DNA from: Hyperoodon ampullatus | Lineage: Eukaryota > Chordata > Mammalia > Artiodactyla > Ziphiidae | Assembly (NCBI GenBank): GCA_949752795.1 | Contig: OX457056.1 | Span: forward strand, 200,571,654 to 200,635,653 | Reading direction: 5' to 3' | DNA length: 64,000 nt | Shown: piece after piece, positions 1 through 11,645 of the stretch | Numbering within the stretch: the first letter of the stretch is position 1 | How the letters are laid out: every line of letters starts with the position of its first letter | Notes under the pieces: generated by a model | The model's input: the letters and a program-made list of their open reading frames with translations, nothing else | What the model was told of the DNA's origin: nothing | The model's database searches: none | Made by a program: the position numbers and the translations under genes

Positions 1-617
1 ACCTTTTCCAATACATGATCAAAAATAGGGAGCCTGGCAGAATTAACATGCCCTTAAACCAGTTCCTTTGACTGATCAAAGTACTAATATTAATCCTTTA
101 CTAACTCCTTTCATTGTATAGGATAGGATCCAAGAATGCTTTTCAGAGGGCATTTTGAAGTCTGTACCAGGAGGCACACTAGTGGTGCCTAGTGATAGCG
201 AGTGAAGGAATGAATGAGTGAGAGCATGAGAGATTTGAACTCAATAACCTTTATTCTCCAATTATTATAAAATATTTAAACTCCTATTAAATTGCTCATC
301 TGTAGAGACAGAGCTGAGTCCATCAATATTAATAATAATAATGATGATGATGATAGCTTACTTGAATAACACTAACTAATAATAGTGCCAGGCAACGTCC
401 AAGTGTTTTACATATTTTAACTCATTTGAATCTCAAAACAACTGTATGATGTAGGTATAACTATTATCTGTGTTTTAGACATGAGGAAACCAATGAAGCA
501 CTTGCTCAAGGACACAGAGTGAGTCACTGTCAGAACTGGGATCTGAACCCAGGCGGTCTCACTCAGGAGTTCACACCTTAACCACCAGGCCATATGAGCC
601 TCTCCAGTTCCACTCAC
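1..617 (-). other. DNMBP intron (partial), with a MIR
   Basis: Intron after the last BAR exon in the window. Positions 1-350 show only AT-rich unique sequence and a short GAT run. A MIR relic fills about 355-595. No exon was found here. Confidence 0.85.
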
Positions 618-797
618 CAGGCCCAGGAGTGGCTTTCGGGTGGACTGGCGGTCCATAGTTTTCCTCTCAAATGACCTCTTGGTGGCAGGAAGAGACTCTG
701 GGAAGAAGGTGAAAACCTGGAGTTGCTGCAGGACCCTGCTGTGCTCCTCATGGAAGACGGCAATCAGGTTCCCTTCCCTGCCGGTGACTTTGAGTAA
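618..797 (-). CDS. DNMBP: DNMBP exon: end of BAR domain and linker
   Basis: Exon of 180 nt (60 codons), phase 0-0. The acceptor is tgtgcatggactccag and the donor CTG|gtgagt. It encodes L-L-K-V-T-G-R-E-G-N-L through the last BAR helix (VLQQLQVFTFF) and a basic linker ending R-K-P-L-L-G-L. The exons for the fifth and sixth SH3 domains are expected further along the minus strand, below position 1. Confidence 0.95.
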
Positions 798-1159
798 CTG
801 GAGTCCATGCACAGGGAGAGCAGAGACAGAGGAAAGAAGAGAACACACGTGAACGATCCCAGGACTGGCACAGTCTCCTTAAAACTCCTCAAGTGTACGC
901 CACCAACACCGCAGCCCAGTGTCCGCAGCCCGAGCTGGCTGGCTCCTCCGGGATCTCTCAGGGTGGAAAGAGAGCCATTTAAAGGCCACGGGTTCCCCGG
1001 CTCCATCAAGGGATCAAGAATTCTGATTCCCGACAGGCCTGACCTAGTGACATACTTAATCTACCTAGTTTAATAATGTCTCTGACAACCTGGCTGTGTA
1101 TTCCCAGAAAAACTCCAGAAGTTGGGAGTCTACCTCTCCATGGGGAGGTCAGGCCTCAC
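798..1159 (-). other. DNMBP intron, short
   Basis: A 362-bp intron between the 333-nt and 180-nt exons. I see no repeat or other feature in it. Confidence 0.85.
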
Positions 1160-1492
1160 CGAGAGCAACGGCTTCAGCTGCTCCAGCGCCTGGCGCACGA
1201 AGTCACAGTGGGCCTCGGCGTAGCCATGCACACAGTTGCTGAAGAGGCCCTGCGCATACTGATGGAACTTGGGCAGCTCGTCCAGCAGCTGGGCGTTCAG
1301 GGCCTCGTAGTTGTTCCGGGCCGACTGCAGCTCCTCCAAGGTCTTCTTGTCCTTCAGCTTCTCTGCCCGTTCTGTACAGTTATAGAAGTCCAGAAGCTTG
1401 TCAAAGCGTTTCTGCACCAGCTTGTGGGGCCCCGTGAACATGTTCAGTAACTGATTCAGGGGAGAGATGACCAGCCGCTCTGTCCTCTCCTT
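1160..1492 (-). CDS. DNMBP: DNMBP exon: BAR domain, long central helices
   Basis: Exon of 333 nt (111 codons), phase 0-0. The acceptor is tttctcgtccccacag and the donor TCG|gtgagg. It encodes [12 protein letters not shown] to ...EQLKPLLS. It includes the basic [13 protein letters not shown] and K-L-K-D-K-K stretches expected on the membrane-facing side of a BAR domain. The 124-aa plus-strand frame over the same bases is a shadow. Confidence 0.96.
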
Positions 1493-2205
1493 CTGTGGGG
1501 ACGAGAAAGGCACGGTGTTCAGTGTCCCGAATTTGTTATTCTCAAAACTCTCTTCAGGTGGATTTTGTTATGTCCTGTACCACCTGCTTTGCTCCTAGTG
1601 CACGAGCTAAACCCATGCAGATCCGACAGTGTTCTGCTTATCCGACACCAGATGTACGTACATATTCCACAAAGCTTCTCAGCTTATAACTCTTCACCCA
1701 ACAATTTGCTCACGCCAAAGAGTGTGCAAAATAGCTGTACAGTTGATAACAAATGCTAAACTACATACATGAACATGATGTTTGCATTACAACCCATTTG
1801 TGACCATCTGTCTGGTATCACTTATGTGTATGTGTCTATATATAACTTGAATTTAACTTAATACTTAGTTGTTAAAAATAGAATTACCATATGCCCCAAC
1901 AATCCCACTCCTGGGCATATACCCAAACAAAACCATAATTCAAAAAGATACATGCACCTCTATGTTCACAGCAGCACTATTCACCACAGCCAAGACATGG
2001 AAACAACCTAAATGTCTGTTTACAGATGAACTGATAAAGAAGATGTGGTACATATATACAATGGAATACTACTCAGCCATAAAAAGAAATGAAATAATGC
2101 CATCTGTAACAACATGGATGCAACCAGAGATTATCATACTAAGCCAGAAAGACAAAGCAAGTAACACATGATACCACTTATACGTGGAATCTAAAATATG
2201 ACACA

Positions 2206-2509
2206 GGACTTCCCTGGTGGTGTAGTCGTTAACAATCTGCCTGCCAATGCAGGGGACACGGGTTCGAGCTCTGGTCTGGGAAGATCCCACATGCCGCGAA
2301 GCAACTAAGCCTGCATGCCACAACTACTGAAGCCCATGCACCTAGAGTCTGTGCTCCAAAACAAGAGAAGCCACCCAATGAGAAGCCCATGCACTGCAAC
2401 AAAGGGTAGCCCCCACTCACTGCAACTACAGAAAGTACGCGTGCAGCAACAAAGACCCAATGCAGCCAAAAATAAATAAATAGATAGATAGATAGATAAA
2501 TAAATAAAT
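2206..2509 (+). mobile_element. CHR-type SINE (long form)
   Basis: tRNA-derived head (gacttccctggtggtgtag), long body and an (AAAT)n/(GATA)n tail. Target duplication aaaatatgacaca at 2193-2205 and 2510-2522. Confidence 0.92.
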
Positions 2510-2715
2510 AAAATATGACACAAATGAACCTATCTATGAAACAGAAACAGAATCAGGGACATAGAGAATACACTGGTGGCTGCCAAGGGGGAAGGAGGTG
2601 GGAGAGGGTTGGATTGGGAGTTGGGGATTAGCAGATGCAAACTGGTATATAGAGAATGGACAAACAATAAGGTCCCGCTGTGTAGCACAGGGAACTATAT
2701 TCAATATCCTGCAAT

Positions 2716-2728
2716 AAACCATAATGGA
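2716..2728. repeat. Target duplication, left, of ORMDL1 retrocopy
   Basis: aaaccataatgga, repeated exactly at 5301-5313 after the A-tail; the hallmark of L1-driven retrocopying. Confidence 0.92.
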
Positions 2729-5300
2729 GGAGATGCCGCCGTCAGCCCTGCAGCTGCCGCGGAGCTGATACTGCTCCGAGCCAGCCAGCCAGCCGCCGGG
2801 AGTGGGGCGGTAGTGCAAACATGAATGTTGGAGCTGCCCACAGTGAGGTGAATCCAAATACCCGTGTAATGAACAGCCAGGGTATGTGGCTGACAGAGGC
2901 ATTGGGAGTTGGCTTGCTTCATATTGTTTTACTCAGTATTCCCTTCTTCAGTGTTCCTGTTGCTTGGACCTTAACAAATGTTATACATAATCTGGGCATG
3001 TATGTATTTCTGCATGCGGTAAAAGGAACACCATTTGAAACTCCTGACCAGGGTAAAGCGAGGCTCCTAACTCATTGGGAACAACGGGACTATGGAGTAC
3101 AGTTTACATCTTCAAGGAAGTTTTTCACAATTTCTCCAATAATTCTATATTTTCTGGCAAGTTTCTATACGAAGTAGGATCCAACTCACTTCATCATAAA
3201 CACAGCTTCTCTCCTGAGTGTGCTAATTCCCAAAATGCCACAGCTACATGGTGTTCGGATCTTTGGAATTAATAAGTATTGAAATGTGTTCTGAAATGAA
3301 CAGAAATTTTTACAGCTACTGAGTTTTCTGTAAGGAAGGAGTGGTTAGTAAACTGCACTGTTTCTGTGATAATGTGACATGAGAGGTAGCTACACTGGAG
3401 AGCCAATTGCTGGTTCTTCATATGCTGTTTTGAAGTGCAGATTCTTACGAGAAGATGCCTCTGTTTAATGCATCTGGTATCCTTCTGAAGAGGGGCTTTA
3501 GAGGCAGGCTGGGCAGGCCCAGCTTATAAGTTAAATGGCTATAAAGTAAGGGTGTAGTAGATAAATCCAAGGAAATAAGAGATTTATAAGAAACTAAGTC
3601 CAGCTTAGCTTATAATGAATGGGCATTATGTTAGGAGAAGAAAATGTTTAATCATTCAGTCATGGTCAATTTAAGCAGAGTTACATGTAAACCAGAATCA
3701 TTTCTTTACAAGTTTATTATAGATTGTTTTTATTACCATGCATATTCCTCTTGTGTTATATAAGAGGATATATACCCTCTTGTTTTATACAAACCAATTC
3801 CTACCTTATGAATGTACTTTTTGTTTTGCAGGCTCAACATTGTGTTGATAGATGAGTTCATTTTTACATTTATTAAGTTACTCAGTTCATGAAGGTCCAC
3901 CTTCGTGACTAATTGATGATAGAAGATAGTTAGGCATCTTAGAAGCAGCCTCTGAGTCGGCCTTCTAATTTTGGAACAAAGTGGGTTTTGCTGCCTTTCC
4001 AGATACAAGGCTGCTAAACCAATTAAGAAAATAATTTATTTCTTGTAATTAAAGTATATGGTAACTTAAAGTTCTGCTTATTTGGTTGAGCAATCTGATT
4101 GTTGAAGTCTGCCATTCTTTAGCAATGGAAATTTAAAATGGACAACTACATAGCCAACCTGTGATCTGGCAGAAACTGCTTCTCTAGCAATACTATCCGA
4201 GTAAATAATGGAGTCTTTTTTTAGCAGGTCTGCAGTAAAAGATATCTTTTCTTAGTCCTCCTGCTCTCAATCTCCATACTTTGCCCATTAATATTTTGCC
4301 TGTCGATACACGAGTCTTAGTATAGATAACTCAGAATGGTAACTATTTCCAAAGCAGCAACCATACTGAATCCTTGTGACTTAAAAGAAGCTTTCTATAG
4401 TTGCTGACATTAATTGCAAGAAATAACTATATTCTACTTTGAGAAGTAAACATGTCAAAAGAAGTTCTGATATGTGACGAAACTGAAAAACCTAGAATAT
4501 TTGTAAGCAAAATTGAGTGAAAAGAATTATAATGCTATTCACAATAGCCTGGAGATGGAAACAACCTAAGTGTCCATCATTGGATGAATGGATAAAGAAG
4601 ATGTGGCACATATAGACAATGGAATATTACTCAGCCATAAAAAGAAACGAAAATGAGCTATTTGTAATGAGGTGGATAGACCTAGAGTCTGTCATACAGA
4701 GTGAAGTAACTCAGAAAGAGAAAGACAAATACCGTATGCTAACACATATATATGGAATTTAAGGAAAAAAATGTCATGAAGAACCTAGGGGTAAAACAGG
4801 AATAAAGACACAGACCTACTTGAGAATGGACTTGAGGATATGGGGAGGGGGAAGGGTAAGCTGTGACAAAGCGAGAGAGAGGCATGGACATATATACAGT
4901 ACCAAACGTAAGGTAGATAGATAGTGGGAAGCAGCCGCATAGCACAGGGAGATCAGCTCAGTGCTTTGTGACCGCCTGGAGGGGTGGGATAGGGAGGGTG
5001 GGAGGGAGGGAGACGCAAGAGGGAAGGGATGTGGGAACAGATGTATATGTATGACTGATTCACTTTGTTATAAAGCAGAAACTAAAAAAAAAAAAAAAAA
5101 AAAAGAATTATAATGCCAACTTAAAAATCAATTTGTTTCAAATTGACTTTTGGAGGTAATGATCATTGTTTTGTATTTCAAAAGTACTGAGTTTAGAAAT
5201 CAGTTGTATGATAATGCCTTTGTACGTTTGTCTTTTCTTATGTATTTTTAAATAACCAGTAATCTATACTTTAATAAATTTTTCTTTGGTGTAAAAAAAA
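2729..5300 (+). pseudogene. ORMDL1: ORMDL1 processed pseudogene
   Basis: An intronless copy of ORMDL1 mRNA. ORMDL proteins are small four-helix ER membrane proteins that restrain serine palmitoyltransferase. After a 92-nt 5' leader, the frame 2821-3282 matches the full 153-codon protein with no indel (start [19 protein letters not shown], end [10 protein letters not shown] then TGA 3280-3282). Codon 119 is TAG (3175-3177) where the family has Tyr, so only 118 residues can be made. The residues fit ORMDL1 better than ORMDL3. A long 3' UTR follows, with AATAAA at 5273-5278 and an A-tail at about 5293. The copy is flanked by a 13-bp target duplication (2716-2728 and 5301-5313) and its 3' UTR is split by an L1. 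Confidence 0.95.
4536..5101 (+). mobile_element. Young truncated L1 within the ORMDL1 retrocopy
   Basis: ORF2 end and 3' UTR with A-tail. A 15-bp target duplication (aaagaattataatgc) lies at 4521-4535 and 5102-5116. The ORF2 frame has TAG in 'cacatatagac', shared with the L1 at 19201-20720. Confidence 0.93.
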
Positions 5301-5313
5301 AAACCATAATGGA
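5301..5313. repeat. Target duplication, right, of ORMDL1 retrocopy
   Basis: Second copy of aaaccataatgga. The old L1 3' UTR resumes directly after it. Confidence 0.92.
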
Positions 5314-6202
5314 AAAGAATATAAAAAAGAATGCATATATATGTGTAACTGAGTCACTCTGCTGTACAGAAGTAATTAACATAACATTGTAATTTAACTA
5401 TACATCAATAAGGAATAAGTTAAAAAAAGATTTAGTTGTTACATAAATCTGGGGTAGAGAAACTTTCACACACCCATCATACCTCTTCTACTCATAACTA
5501 CATAGTAATAATCTGTTTTCACTTTTCAAAAGTTTTTGTCTAATTCTTTCTAGAGGGATAGACACAAAGGGCACAATATTGACACAAAAGAACATAAGTA
5601 GGTGCTTAGTAAATTACTTTTAGTAAGATGCTACTGTTAGAATAACTGTACGTTCCCCCAAGTTCCCCCAATGTTTTCTAAAGATGCTTCAAGCATCCAG
5701 AGGTCTCCAAGAAACTATCAAAGCCCACCCATTTCTACTCAGGAGATACATATAGAATATATATTTAGAATTTCCCAAGCAATTTGGCATTTAGTATTCT
5801 TTACAAAATATTTTGTGCCATTTCAAAAATCTATTTGTTAATCTCTTAACTATGCATAAATATTCCGTTTTAAGTTATTAGTTCTTTAGTTGTTTTCTTT
5901 TGATCAGTGATCAGTAGTGATACCAGATTAAATTTCCTGGTTTTCCTTTATCCCCTGAAACTGGGCTGATCACAAGCTATAAGAAAATCTATTTGCATAC
6001 ATGCAGGTCCTATCTGTCCTTTCAGCTGACTGGAAGTCAGGTTCTGAATATAAAATTCTGATATGAACTTAGCTAAAGGACACTAGGATTCCTGGTCCAT
6101 GGAAGCATGTCTCTATGGAATTAACTTTTCCATGAGCTGGATGTTAGAGAGAACCCTGGGAAGAGGCCCAGCCTGAAAAAAGTGGGCTGAAGAGTCACTT
6201 AC
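5314..6202. other. Mostly unassigned intron sequence
   Basis: Apart from the L1 3' tail to about 5430, I see no gene, repeat or RNA here. Confidence 0.6.
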
Positions 6203-6331
6203 AAAATTTGTGAAGAGCTGGTCACTGATGTAGCGATGCACCTTCTCGAACTGTTCCAAGTCTCTGTGTCCCTTCTCCATGCACACATCCCACATGCTCA
6301 CGGCAGCCACCACCTTCACACATGCTGATTC
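6203..6331 (-). CDS. DNMBP: DNMBP exon: BAR domain, second part
   Basis: Exon of 129 nt (43 codons), phase 0-0. The acceptor is tttgtaactggctgcag and the donor TTT|gtaagt. It encodes E-S-A-C-V-K-V-V-A-A through ...YISDQLFTNF. This is helical BAR sequence with Trp and mixed charge (W-D-V-C-M-E-K-G-H-R-D). Confidence 0.95.
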
Positions 6332-6689
6332 CTGCAGCCAGTTACAAACACAGGTAAGACCAGACAGAACTTCTAGCCTCCATCATTCATCCTAGATAGC
6401 AGTTAGCAGTCAGACCAAACTGACCTGCCCGTCCAAGGGCTGTCACCCATTGCTAGGGAGACAAGCCTTTTTAAGAGTTGGGTGCTCAGGTGTATACTTG
6501 CTACACATTTAGATAACATGGGGAGAAAATAGCCAATAGGGAGATATCAAAATTAGAGGAATTGTAGGGTAAAGTCCTAAGGCAAGGGAACCATACTTAG
6601 TCAAATCTCTCACTTTAAACCAATGTGTTCCTGGAAAGTCTTATAAGCCCTCATTTTTACTTGATCACATTTTCAAAACATGAAGGGAG

Positions 6690-7860
6690 AGAGTTTGCTA
6701 TTTAAAAGAAGTGTCGGAAGCACTTCAAATCAGTGGGTATTACTCAATAAATGATAATGAAAGATAACTAGATAAAAACCAAAAAGTTGGATTCCTACCT
6801 CAAACCTTATATACTAATGTAAATTCCAGCTAGATTGATGACTTTAATATAAAAAAATAAAATGATAAAAGTACTGGAACATAGGACATCTTTTTAAAAT
6901 TATCTTGGAATGGGAAAGACCTTTTAAAGTATGACACAGAACTAAGAAACCATAAAAGTTTAGTTAGACTACACAAAAATAAAACTCTTCTACACAGAGA
7001 AAACCTTTTAAGCAAATTCAAAAGTCAACAAACTAGGGTAGGGGGTATTTGTGAGCCAGCATCTCAGAAGAAGGGCTCTTTTCTCCAACATATACAAAGG
7101 TACGACCAGTCAATAAGAAAAAGAACAATAAATCAATAAATAAGTGCCCCCAAATATAGACAAATCACAGAAAAAGAAATATAATGATTTAAACATACGA
7201 AAATATCCTCAACTTCATTCATAATATAAGAAATGTAAATTCAAACTATATTAAAATAGCGATTTTTACCTTTCTTGCTGGCAAAGATAAGACATTTTGA
7301 TTTTGATAACACTGTATGTTAGCAAGGGATGGGGAAACTGTTTCATACATTGCTGGTGGGGAGTTTTCACTGGTATGATATCTATGAAATTTGCATTGCT
7401 GTATGATTTGGCTCAGAAAATCTAGTACTCTGGCCTTCAGATATACTCACATAGATCAGAAAAATGATCTACGCGCAAGGGTATTTCTCGTGCCAATGTT
7501 TCTAATTTTTTGCAACAACTTAAACATCCATCGATGGGGACTAGTTAAATTTATTATGGCATGTCCATGACAATTAAATACTATGTAGTTGTAAAAAAGA
7601 ACAAGGCAGCTCTGTGTGTGCAAATATGGAACGATTTCCAAAATGCAAAACCCAAGATGCTCAACAGTGCATGTGTCTTTCTCTCTCTCTCTCTTTCCCT
7701 CACACACGTATCTCTGACAGAAGAATCTGACAGATGTGTCTGCCTCTATAGATGACTAGGAGACAGGAGAGGGGGAGGAGTTATTTTTACTTTATACTTA
7801 TCCCTTTGGTAGTTTTTGAATTTTGTACCATTTTACTTAGTTAAAAAATTATAATAATAA
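6690..7860 (+). mobile_element. Old, decayed L1 3' region
   Basis: Contains typical L1 ORF2-end and 3' UTR text (ttgctggtgggg, caacttaaacatccatcgatgg) with many stops and indels, and ends in an AT-rich tail. Boundaries are approximate. Confidence 0.65.
7678..7696. repeat. (CT)n simple repeat
   Basis: A run of CT dinucleotides within the old L1 tail region. Confidence 0.8.
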
Positions 7861-8391
7861 TTACAATAATGATCTTTTAAAAGCAAAGGATCTCTTTTAA
7901 AGGAAATTATTTGTTTCATGGGATGAGATTTTCCTGTGTGAGGGACAGGGATATATGGTGTACTTATATAAACACTATTCTATTAAATCAACAGAGAAAT
8001 TACAGGTATTAAGAGAAAGGATTCTAGTCCTGGCTCTGATTTCATGAAGGAAGCACTACCTGAGGGAAGGAAGACCAGGGCCCGCCTGATCTCCCAAGTT
8101 CTTCCAACTCTCTAGACCTATTCGTGGCTCTAACAACCTTAGAGGCCTATGTACAGTTGTAAATAAATATTATTATTAGGAAGCACACCCCACAGGAACC
8201 ATTCTCTTACTATTTGATCTTCAAAATGATTTTGACAAAATGAACTGTTACAAGTGCTTCTTCTATAACTGGGTACAGGAGACAGGGTGATGAAGATCGA
8301 AAGAGAGGGAGGAAAGAGCTAGGTCCCTTTACTATGAATACAACAGTGCTGATCTTCTGACGTTGTTTAACTTTTAAATAACCTGTAAGAG

Positions 8392-8605
8392 GGCCTTCCC
8401 TGGTGGCACAGTGGTTAAGACTCCACGCTCCCAATGCAGGGGGCCCAGGTTTGATCCCTGGTCAGGGAACTAGATCCCACACTCATGCCGCAACTAAGAG
8501 TTCACGTGCCACAACTAAGGAGCCCACGTGTCGCAACTAAGGAGCTGACGAGCCAAAACTTGCTCACCTGCCGCAACCAAATAAATAAATAAATAAATAA
8601 ATAAA
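8392..8605 (+). mobile_element. CHR-type SINE
   Basis: Head ccttccctggtggcacagtg, ggtttgatccctggtcaggg box and an (AAAT)n tail. Target duplication not clear. Confidence 0.85.
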
Positions 8606-8766
8606 ACAGTAACAGGAGGATATTCGTTCAGTATTTACATCCGTAAGAATCCCAATAAAAAGTTTGTCATGGCATACTGGTCATTTGAGTCCAGGTTATT
8701 CCACATTCATTAAGCAATATGCTGGATGAACAGGAGAGCGGATGGAATTACACCGTATGTGATTCC

Positions 8767-8873
8767 TTTTTTTTTTTTTTCTTTTGGGATCTTAGTTCCC
8801 TGACCAGGGATTGAACCCAGGCCCATGGCAGTGAAAGCGCCGAGTCCTAACCACTGGACCACCAGGGAATTCC
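8767..8873 (-). mobile_element. CHR-type SINE (short), close to a DNMBP donor
   Basis: Reverse orientation: T-tract, ttagttccctgaccaggg, then ccactggaccaccagggaat. Near-identical target duplications at 8751-8765 and 8875-8889 (cacYgtatgtgattc). Confidence 0.9.
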
Positions 8874-8914
8874 CCACTGTATGTGATTCTAATGAGAGTG
8901 ATGTCTTTACTCAC

Positions 8915-9019
8915 CCGGATATGCTGGAGGTAGAGAGACAGGTCTCGGATAAAAGATTTGATCAATCTTTCTTGCATTCGGAAGTTTTTCTCTGTTTCTT
9001 CAAATACTTCATCTTTAAT
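8915..9019 (-). CDS. DNMBP: DNMBP exon: BAR domain, first helix
   Basis: Exon of 105 nt (35 codons), phase 0 on both sides. The acceptor is ttttattttgaacag and the donor CGG|gtgagt. It encodes I-K-D-E-V-F-E-E through ...SLYLQHIR, an amphipathic helix typical of BAR dimers that sense or make membrane curvature. A SINE and its duplicated target lie only 26-40 bases past the donor. Confidence 0.95.
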
Positions 9020-9933
9020 CTGTTCAAAATAAAAAAGTGCTGTTAGCAAATCGGGACTCTCCCTCAATAGATGTTATTGGCAAAAGCATCTTTCTTAAAA
9101 GCATCTTTTGTTTAAATTTTAAGCCTTTGATGTTTCCCTGAATCATACTGAATTGGATTTGACAGAGCTCCTAAGTACACACAGGCCCTCCCGGCTCTAA
9201 CTGACCCCCTCTGTTCCTGATGGAAACCCTTTGCTGGTCAGGCTGTTTGCTTCACCAGTATTGTTGCCTTGCCTCGTCTGCCCCCCTCCCTCCCTATGCC
9301 AAACCTGCCCCTCTCCTTTAAGACTCAGATTAAATCTCTTGCCAACATGAAGCACACTCACGGAGCTCCAGTTTTCTTAAGTACCATAGCGTGTAGAGAA
9401 CAAACTACAAAGCTTAGCAACTGATTCTTTATCTGGTATTTTCCACTGACTGTATCATATACACATCATTCAGTGCATGAAGTCTGGAGACTGGATCTAC
9501 TCTGTTGATAACTGTTTTACAAATCACCCAAACCTTAGACTTTACATTTCCTCATGTGTGACATACGGTGTTGAACAAGGTTATCTCTTAAATCCCTTCT
9601 AGCTTAACATGTCTACAATTTTAATTTTGTCTCCCCAAATAGATTATAAGCTCCTTATGGGTGTCTAAAACCATGATAACTATTACACGGTGACCGATCT
9701 GGCCTCCTGATTTGCCTTTATACACACTGTAAGCAGCTCACCAAGGCTCGGATGGAGGGTTGGGTGGATGGATTTAAATAAACAGTAGCTGCAGGGTCCT
9801 GTATCCACCAGCTAGCAAACACCAGGGGAGGTACTAAGAGGGGAATCTTGCCAATTCACACCATGCAGGCTGCCCCGTGGAGCCCTGAAAAGCAGCCAAA
9901 GACAGGCTGAACCTTCAAGCGCAGGAACCTCAC
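9020..9933 (-). other. DNMBP intron, nothing clear
   Basis: A 914-bp intron. The CT-rich stretch 9175-9350 resembles an L2-type relic, but too weakly to assign. Nothing else was seen. Confidence 0.7.
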
Positions 9934-10064
9934 CTGTGGGGCAAAGCCAGTGAGGTGCTTCAGGTGACTGCTAACCCGGTTGGATTTCTTGATGATGGAG
10001 TGGATGTTCAGTTTGGAAATTTTCTCCATGAGGCTATCTTCGTCACCCTTTCGGTACTTGAGGA
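9934..10064 (-). CDS. DNMBP: DNMBP exon: end of DH domain / DH-BAR junction
   Basis: Exon of 131 nt. The acceptor is ttgactcactccccag and the donor CAG|gtgagg. It encodes (V)[19 protein letters not shown] to ...HLTGFAPQ, the end of the DH region and the basic Ser/Lys-rich linker into the BAR domain. It ends in phase 0. All later exons in the window are whole codons. Confidence 0.95.
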
Positions 10065-11645
10065 CTGGGGAGTGAGTCAAATTGGTGAGTAAAGAAAGCC
10101 CTCTTCTGAGCATGGACAGACTACAAATGAGACTAACAACCCAAACTAGAGCTAGTGCTTGTTTTTAATGAGCTTATAACTGAGTTCACAAAACATTAAT
10201 CCAAATCACCATTTATGGACAAATCAGATACCTGGAGAAGAGCAGAGGCTGTGCACAGACTGGAGAAGGTTAGAGACAAGGAAAGAAGGTCGCAGAGGTG
10301 TAAGGAACAGAGCCTAAGATTTGGAGTCAAGGAAACCTCTGAGTTCAGTGCCTGAGTCTGTCATTTCGCTAAGGTGTGGCCTTAGGGAATTCCCTGGTGG
10401 TACAGTGGTTAGGACTCTGCACTTGCACTGCCAGGGCCTGGGTTCAATCCCTGGTCAGGGAACTAAGGTCCTGCAAACCATGTGGTACGGCCACAAAAAA
10501 AAAAAAAAAGGTGTGGCCTTAAATAAGCCACTTAACTTCTCTGAGCCCCATTTTCCTTTCCAATAAGATGTAGAAAGTAACAGTACCTGACTTATAAGAC
10601 CACCTTAAATGGTCTCATATACAAATGAGATATTTATATACAATCGTCTCATATAGTGAAATGCTATGCAGGAGTTTTTGATTAATCTACGTGTCATGCA
10701 TCAGGCACAGTCTGCATAAAAGCCTGGAAATAAGAGTAAAGGGTAGCAAGGGAAGGCTGGGTGGTAGCAAAAAGGCACACTTTACTGTTGTAGGAGATGA
10801 AGATGACACTACATGAGGAGATATGAACCAAGACAAAGGGCCAGATGGCCAGAGAGCTTTAACATCCACAGTCAACATTAAACACGGGTGTCGTGGCTGA
10901 AGCAGAAGGGGAAAATGATTTTAGATAAATATGGAGAATAGTGGAGAGACAGGCAAAGAGGTTATATTATAGATTCTTTGAGGATATGAATAATAAATCA
11001 GCTTAGCACAGTCACCATGCTATACTCATTGAGTGTTCAAAATCAAAGCCTCGACAAGAGATTTGATGAGACAAAAGAAATGGTTCAGTTTGTTCTATAT
11101 TATAAAGAAAGAGAGGGTGTTTGGCAACTGACTGCACAGTTCTGTGGGGGAGGGGAGGGGTACAGACCAGAGGCAGGACTGATGGGACCAGGGAGGTGGG
11201 CAAACCCGGGTCTTCTGAAAGAACACAAAAAGGTTCTAGCTTAAGTGGAAACACTAAAATATCCAACCAGACGTGCGGAGCAAACACATATAAGCATGGA
11301 CTGAAAAGGACTGCCTTCAATGAGTTGAGAAGGCAATCACTCATGCTTGAAGGAACTCTCCTGATCAGCCATTCTCTAACAGGTCTTTATATCTCTTAGG
11401 AAAGACTCATTGCTATAAGCTTTAACACAGGTGCCTTATTTCCAACATGCATGGTTGTGCTTTTATTATTATCACTGCTTTTTTTCTTTCATTATCTCAT
11501 TTTCCCCAAATTCTATTACCATTTCTTCATCACAGCCCTATTACCTACCATCTGCTTGTCCACCTCTGGTGAAGTAATTAATTCTTTTGAGAAGGAGAAC
11601 ATTCTCAAGGGTATACCTCCTTTTCAGCAAGTATGCTTTTCTTAC
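10065..11645 (-). other. DNMBP intron with one SINE
   Basis: Contains one short SINE (10385-10507). The remainder, 10522-11645, shows no repeat or gene I can support. Confidence 0.75.
10385..10507 (+). mobile_element. CHR-type SINE (short)
   Basis: ttccctggtggtacagtgg head, ctggtcagggaactaaggtc and an A-tail. Target duplication aaggtgtggcctta at 10371-10384 and 10508-10521. Confidence 0.92.

Larger units (their letters stand above)
1868..5430 (+). mobile_element. Old L1 LINE 3' end, interrupted
   Basis: The end of L1 ORF2 reads [17 protein letters not shown] to about 2192 with K-R-N-E-I-M near the end. 3' UTR sequence follows at 2523-2715 and 5314-5430. It is split by a SINE (2206-2509) and the ORMDL1 retrocopy. 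Diverged and 5'-truncated. Confidence 0.85.
1493..6202 (-). other. DNMBP intron with nested retroelements
   Basis: Unique sequence to about 1868. Then comes an old L1 broken by a SINE and by an ORMDL1 retrocopy that itself holds a young L1. Sequence from about 5430 to 6202 shows no feature I recognise. Confidence 0.85.
6332..8914 (-). other. DNMBP intron with old L1 and two SINEs
   Basis: Holds an old L1 3' region (about 6690-7860), a SINE at 8392-8605 and a SINE at 8767-8873. The rest (6332-6690, 7870-8390) is unassigned. Confidence 0.8.

Noticed and set aside
1076..1450. 124-aa plus-strand frame
   Set aside because: Shadow of the 333-nt BAR exon on the other strand.
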